In this document: piece by piece, positions 5,895-8,149 of the stretch
Layout of the letters: every line of letters starts with the position of its first letter
Numbering within the stretch: position 1 is the stretch's first letter
Assembly: GCA_903873355.1 (NCBI GenBank)
Contig: CAIQOG010000291.1
Location: forward strand, 1 to 8,149
Source: an uncultured Bacteroidales bacterium
Lineage (GTDB): Bacteria > Bacteroidota > Bacteroidia > Bacteroidales > Paludibacteraceae
Length of the DNA: 8,149 bases
Reading direction: 5' to 3'
Made by a program: the position numbers and the translations under genes
The notes under the pieces: generated by a model
What the model was told of the DNA's origin: nothing
What the model saw: the letters and a program-made list of their open reading frames with translations, nothing else
The model's database searches: none

Positions 5895-6950
5895 TTATCC
5901 TGAAATATATTTCCCAAACGGAATCTTCCGCAGAACAAAAATAACGCCAAACGAAATAATCAGCACAAGCAATGTCAGCAATGGCAATGAGAGCAACGGA
6001 TGAGTAAATTTCCAGTAAATGCCGTTATCAAACAAAACGCTGATAACCAGAATGTGAACCAGATAAATGCCGTAACTGTGATTGCTTATCCAACTGTTGA
6101 TTTGAGAAATAGTTTTATTTTTAATCGAACTGCCTTTTATCCACATAAACAGCGCAATGGATTGAATCATAGTATTTACAGACAAATAGCTGTACATACT
6201 CAGGTCGAGATGATGAGATTTCGTGCTGAAAAACCAGGTACTAACAGCCGATATAGCCACGCTTATTCCAAAAATCAGTGCTGCTAAAGGTCTTATTTTT
6301 GCAGGATTTGTTGGTAAGTAATACAGGTAAAAACCAAACACCATATAGCCCGAGTATAGGAAATATCCCAGAAATTTACTGCCGTAATTGCCAGACCAAC
6401 TGTACATATTCAGAGGAACAGATTTAAGCAGGAAAGTCACTACAACCCACAATAACATGAGGTTAGAAACGGCTGACATATTCAGCTTTTTCAGTCCTTT
6501 ATTTATGAATGGAATGAAAAGGTAGATAAACACAATCATGTAAATATACCAGAAATGCTTTGAAACACCTTCCTTTAGAAACAGATTCCATCCCCACGAA
6601 AGTATAGCCTGAAAATCGTGTGGTTGAGTTTTGACTGAAAGCATTGCCCAACGGTAAATCCAGTAAACTACCAACCAGAACAGAAAAGGAACTAAAACCC
6701 GCGAAAACCGCCTTTTATAAAATTCCTTCAATTCGTATTCTTTTCCCAACAAAGTGGCTCCACTCAGCATCAGAAACACCGGCACTGCAAAACGAACAGC
6801 ACTGTCCACCACATTACCAATCCACCAATACGGCATATTTTTACCCCAGGTCATATTCACCAGTGGCGATGAAACATGAATCACAATCACCCCGAGCACA
6901 GCTAATGTTCGGAGTGAATCGAGGTGTTGAATGTTAGGATTATTGGGCAT
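5895..6950 (-). CDS. Integral membrane acyltransferase, acyltransferase-3 family (WecH/YiaH-like)
   Basis: A 351-residue polytopic membrane protein with about ten hydrophobic segments (roughly 12-30, 48-68, 82-105, 131-150, 160-178, 193-212, 219-241, 257-272, 292-310 and 318-340). Family signatures visible are LDSLRTLAVLGVIVIHV (10-26, with R14 and the conserved H25), PVFLMLSGATLL (57-68), RRFSRVLVPFLFW (80-92) and SYGIYLVH (292-299). This family moves acetyl or other acyl groups from the cytoplasm onto surface or secreted glycans, and the E. coli relative WecH acetylates enterobacterial common antigen. The acceptor here is unknown. The start codon directly abuts the ispD stop codon (TAA then ATG), and the stop lies 6 nt before recG, so it is locked into that operon. 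No glycan synthesis genes flank it, so context does not name a substrate. Another membrane acyl transfer role is possible. Confidence 0.92.
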   Translation of the reverse strand: MPNNPNIQHLDSLRTLAVLGVIVIHVSSPLVNMTWGKNMPYWWIGNVVDSAVRFAVPVFLMLSGATLLGKEYELKEFYKRRFSRVLVPFLFWLVVYWIYRWAMLSVKTQPHDFQAILSWGWNLFLKEGVSKHFWYIYMIVFIYLFIPFINKGLKKLNMSAVSNLMLLWVVVTFLLKSVPLNMYSWSGNYGSKFLGYFLYSGYMVFGFYLYYLPTNPAKIRPLAALIFGISVAISAVSTWFFSTKSHHLDLSMYSYLSVNTMIQSIALFMWIKGSSIKNKTISQINSWISNHSYGIYLVHILVISVLFDNGIYWKFTHPLLSLPLLTLLVLIISFGVIFVLRKIPFGKYISG

Positions 6951-7616
6951 TTACATTAATGATTCCGCAATTTTCAAATCAAACTCTGTTGTTATTTTGA
7001 TATTCTCCCGGTTTCCTTCCACCAACTGAATGTTGGTTCCAAGGGCTTCAACCACCGAAGCATCGTCGGTAAAATGTGTTGAAAATTCCTGTTCGTAAGC
7101 CTTCCTCAATAATTTTGCATCAAATATTTGAGGAGTCTGAACCAGTTTATAGGCATTTCGGTCTACGGATTGACTGCCGGTTTCAGTCAGTTGTCGAATG
7201 CTTTCCACCAAATCGATCACGGGTATTGCTGCATCGTATTTTTCAGCAGTTTCAAAGCATCGTCTTATTGTATCGGTGCTCACCAACGGACGAACACCGT
7301 CATGAACGGCCACTAATGCAGGACTTTTTACGATTTCCAATCCGTTTTTCACCGAATGAAACCGGGTTTGTCCACCTTCAACAATCTGATGCTGAAGCGT
7401 AAAATTGTGTTTTGCACACAGTTCTTTCCAGAAACCAATCTGAACTTCGGGCAAAACAAGTATCAGCTTCATGTCAGCATCGAAGTTGTGAAAAACTTCG
7501 AGCGTATGTATCAAAATCGGTTTACCCTGAATTTCAAGAAATTGTTTGGGAATGTCGGCATTCATCCGTTCGCCTTTTCCACCTGCAACAATGATGGCTA
7601 TTTTGGTTTTTGTCAT
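6951..7616 (-). CDS. ispD: 2-C-methyl-D-erythritol 4-phosphate cytidylyltransferase
   Basis: This is the third step of the MEP isoprenoid pathway: it joins MEP and CTP to give CDP-methylerythritol and pyrophosphate. From the ATG on 7614-7616 the protein has 221 residues, typical for IspD. Motifs: AGGKGERM (11-18, nucleotide-binding loop), [12 protein letters not shown] (23-34, catalytic K24), GGQTRFHSV (81-89), VHDGVRP (104-110), R153 in [23 protein letters not shown] (183-190) and [15 protein letters not shown] (200-214, K208). An in-frame TTG 24 nt further upstream (7638-7640) is part of the -7 promoter box and so is not a start. This is the first gene of the unit, its TAA directly abutting the ATG of the acyltransferase. 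The related cytidylyltransferase TarI shares the fold, but the motifs and length fit IspD. Confidence 0.97.
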   Translation of the reverse strand: MTKTKIAIIVAGGKGERMNADIPKQFLEIQGKPILIHTLEVFHNFDADMKLILVLPEVQIGFWKELCAKHNFTLQHQIVEGGQTRFHSVKNGLEIVKSPALVAVHDGVRPLVSTDTIRRCFETAEKYDAAIPVIDLVESIRQLTETGSQSVDRNAYKLVQTPQIFDAKLLRKAYEQEFSTHFTDDASVVEALGTNIQLVEGNRENIKITTEFDLKIAESLM

Positions 7617-7637
7617 GGTTGTAAAATTAAACAAGAA

Positions 7638-7669
7638 CAAAGATAAGCATTAAGCAATTAATAAAGAAA
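7638..7669 (-). promoter_or_regulatory. ispD: Promoter of the ispD-acyltransferase-recG unit
   Basis: On the minus strand, TATCTTTG (7638-7645) matches TAnnTTTG exactly. TTTC (7666-7669) lies 20 nt upstream and matches three of four bases of the -33 TTTG. The predicted transcription start is near 7631, giving a leader of about 15 nt before the ispD ATG. It overlaps the upstream TTG codon of the ispD frame, which settles the start choice. Confidence 0.72.
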
Positions 7670-7757
7670 TGTTGTCTGAAAATTTGAATCATAGCACGTT
7701 ACATAATTTAAACTCAATAAATTTGAGGATTTTAGCCGAAAACCCGTAACATTTGTA

Positions 7758-7765
7758 TAACTTTG
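7758..7765 (+). promoter_or_regulatory. Probable -7 box for the SPOR-domain gene
   Basis: TAACTTTG at 7758-7765 matches TAnnTTTG exactly and lies 21 nt before the start codon, with an A-rich leader between. No good TTTG is seen at 19-21 nt upstream, so the -33 half is poor. Together with the ispD promoter this makes 7617-7786 a divergent regulatory region. Beyond the two promoters I see only a 5-bp inverted repeat (7713-7717 and 7723-7727) that could be chance. Confidence 0.6.
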
Positions 7766-7786
7766 CAGCCTAAAATTTAGAAGAAA

Positions 7787-8149
7787 ATGAATTTCAGATT
7801 TCTTTCATTTTTGGCTGTTTTGTGTTTGTCAATCTGCGTATTATCTGCTCAGGAAAATAACGAAAATACAAGAACCAATATATTCAGGGCACTTCGGTCG
7901 ACTGATACAACGACCAATGCAACAGTTCAAATTCATCAGGATAAACGGATTGAATCATTACTGGTAAATAAAAAAGTTGCTGCTCAGGCCTTAATAGCCA
8001 CCGGTTTCAGAATTCAGGTCTTCTCGAGCAATATTCAGAAAACTGCCAAAAATAATGCATTCGAAATTGAAAAACAGATTCAGAATTTATACCCTGAGCT
8101 GCCTGTATATGTGAATTACACCTCACCTTTTTGGAAAGTCAGGGTGGGA
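7787..8149 (+). CDS. Secreted SPOR-domain protein, 3' part missing
   Basis: The frame opens at the ATG on 7787-7789 and stays open to the right edge, giving 121 residues. MNFRFLSFLAVLCLSICVLSAQ is a Sec signal peptide with likely cleavage before Q22. The two Cys (13, 17) do not fit a lipobox, so it is probably not a lipoprotein. A low-complexity Thr/Asn linker (about 25-48) leads to a SPOR domain from about residue 72: GFRIQVFSSNIQKTAKNNAFEIEKQIQNL, then PVYVNYTSPFWKVRVG. SPOR domains bind denuded peptidoglycan glycan, often at division sites. Here the domain is cut by the window edge, probably about 25 residues short. It is divergent from ispD and the only plus-strand gene seen. Any catalytic domain further on cannot be judged. 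Confidence 0.88.
   Translation, partial: MNFRFLSFLAVLCLSICVLSAQENNENTRTNIFRALRSTDTTTNATVQIHQDKRIESLLVNKKVAAQALIATGFRIQVFSSNIQKTAKNNAFEIEKQIQNLYPELPVYVNYTSPFWKVRVG

Noticed and set aside
5457..5903. Plus-strand ORF of 148 codons opposite recG
   Set aside because: It is antisense to conserved RecG wedge-domain codons and its translation shows no recognisable domain. The other plus-strand ORFs between 652 and 7646 are shadows for the same reason.
7638..7640. TTG start giving a 229-residue IspD
   Set aside because: The codon is part of the exact TAnnTTTG promoter box, and the ATG at 7614-7616 gives normal IspD length.

Overview
The window looks like part of a Bacteroidetes chromosome, most likely Bacteroidales. 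Three promoters carry an exact TAnnTTTG box, which is the -7 element of this phylum's housekeeping sigma factor. Start codons lack Shine-Dalgarno sites and are preceded by A-rich leaders. The gene complement (RibF, M23-LysM, Ndk, RecG, IspD, SPOR protein) also fits. Genus and species cannot be read from the sequence.

Layout, left to right. (1) 1-560 is visibly AT-rich (a hand count of 241-420 gives 46 G+C in 180 bases, about 26%). It holds two minus-strand genes of unknown role: a truncated secreted protein and an 87-residue lysine-rich protein with its own promoter. (2) 571-3790 is a minus-strand unit, transcribed right to left: ndk, an M23-LysM peptidase, a HAD phosphatase and ribF. It starts at a near-perfect promoter (3746-3776) and ends at a hairpin plus T-run terminator (561-600). 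(3) 3792-7616 is a tightly packed minus-strand unit: ispD, a membrane acyltransferase and recG, with junctions of 0 and 6 nt and its own promoter at 7638-7669. (4) A divergent region follows, and then the start of a plus-strand gene for a secreted SPOR-domain protein that runs off the right edge.

Most genes are housekeeping: FMN/FAD synthesis (ribF), nucleoside triphosphate balance (ndk), isoprenoid precursors (ispD), fork and recombination repair (recG) and envelope maintenance (M23-LysM, SPOR protein). The acyltransferase probably decorates a surface glycan.

The most unusual content is non-coding. Four gaps or gene ends of the ndk-ribF unit hold arrays of degenerate heptanucleotide repeats, kept in strict 7-base phase for up to about 13 units. 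In two places an array supplies the stop codon and the last residues of a gene (ribF and the HAD gene). In a third place, oppositely oriented heptads form an 18-bp intercistronic hairpin whose only two mismatches become G-U wobbles in the transcribed strand. The tight ispD-recG unit has no such repeats. I see no IS element, CRISPR array, tRNA or rRNA, and no obvious new multi-gene system.
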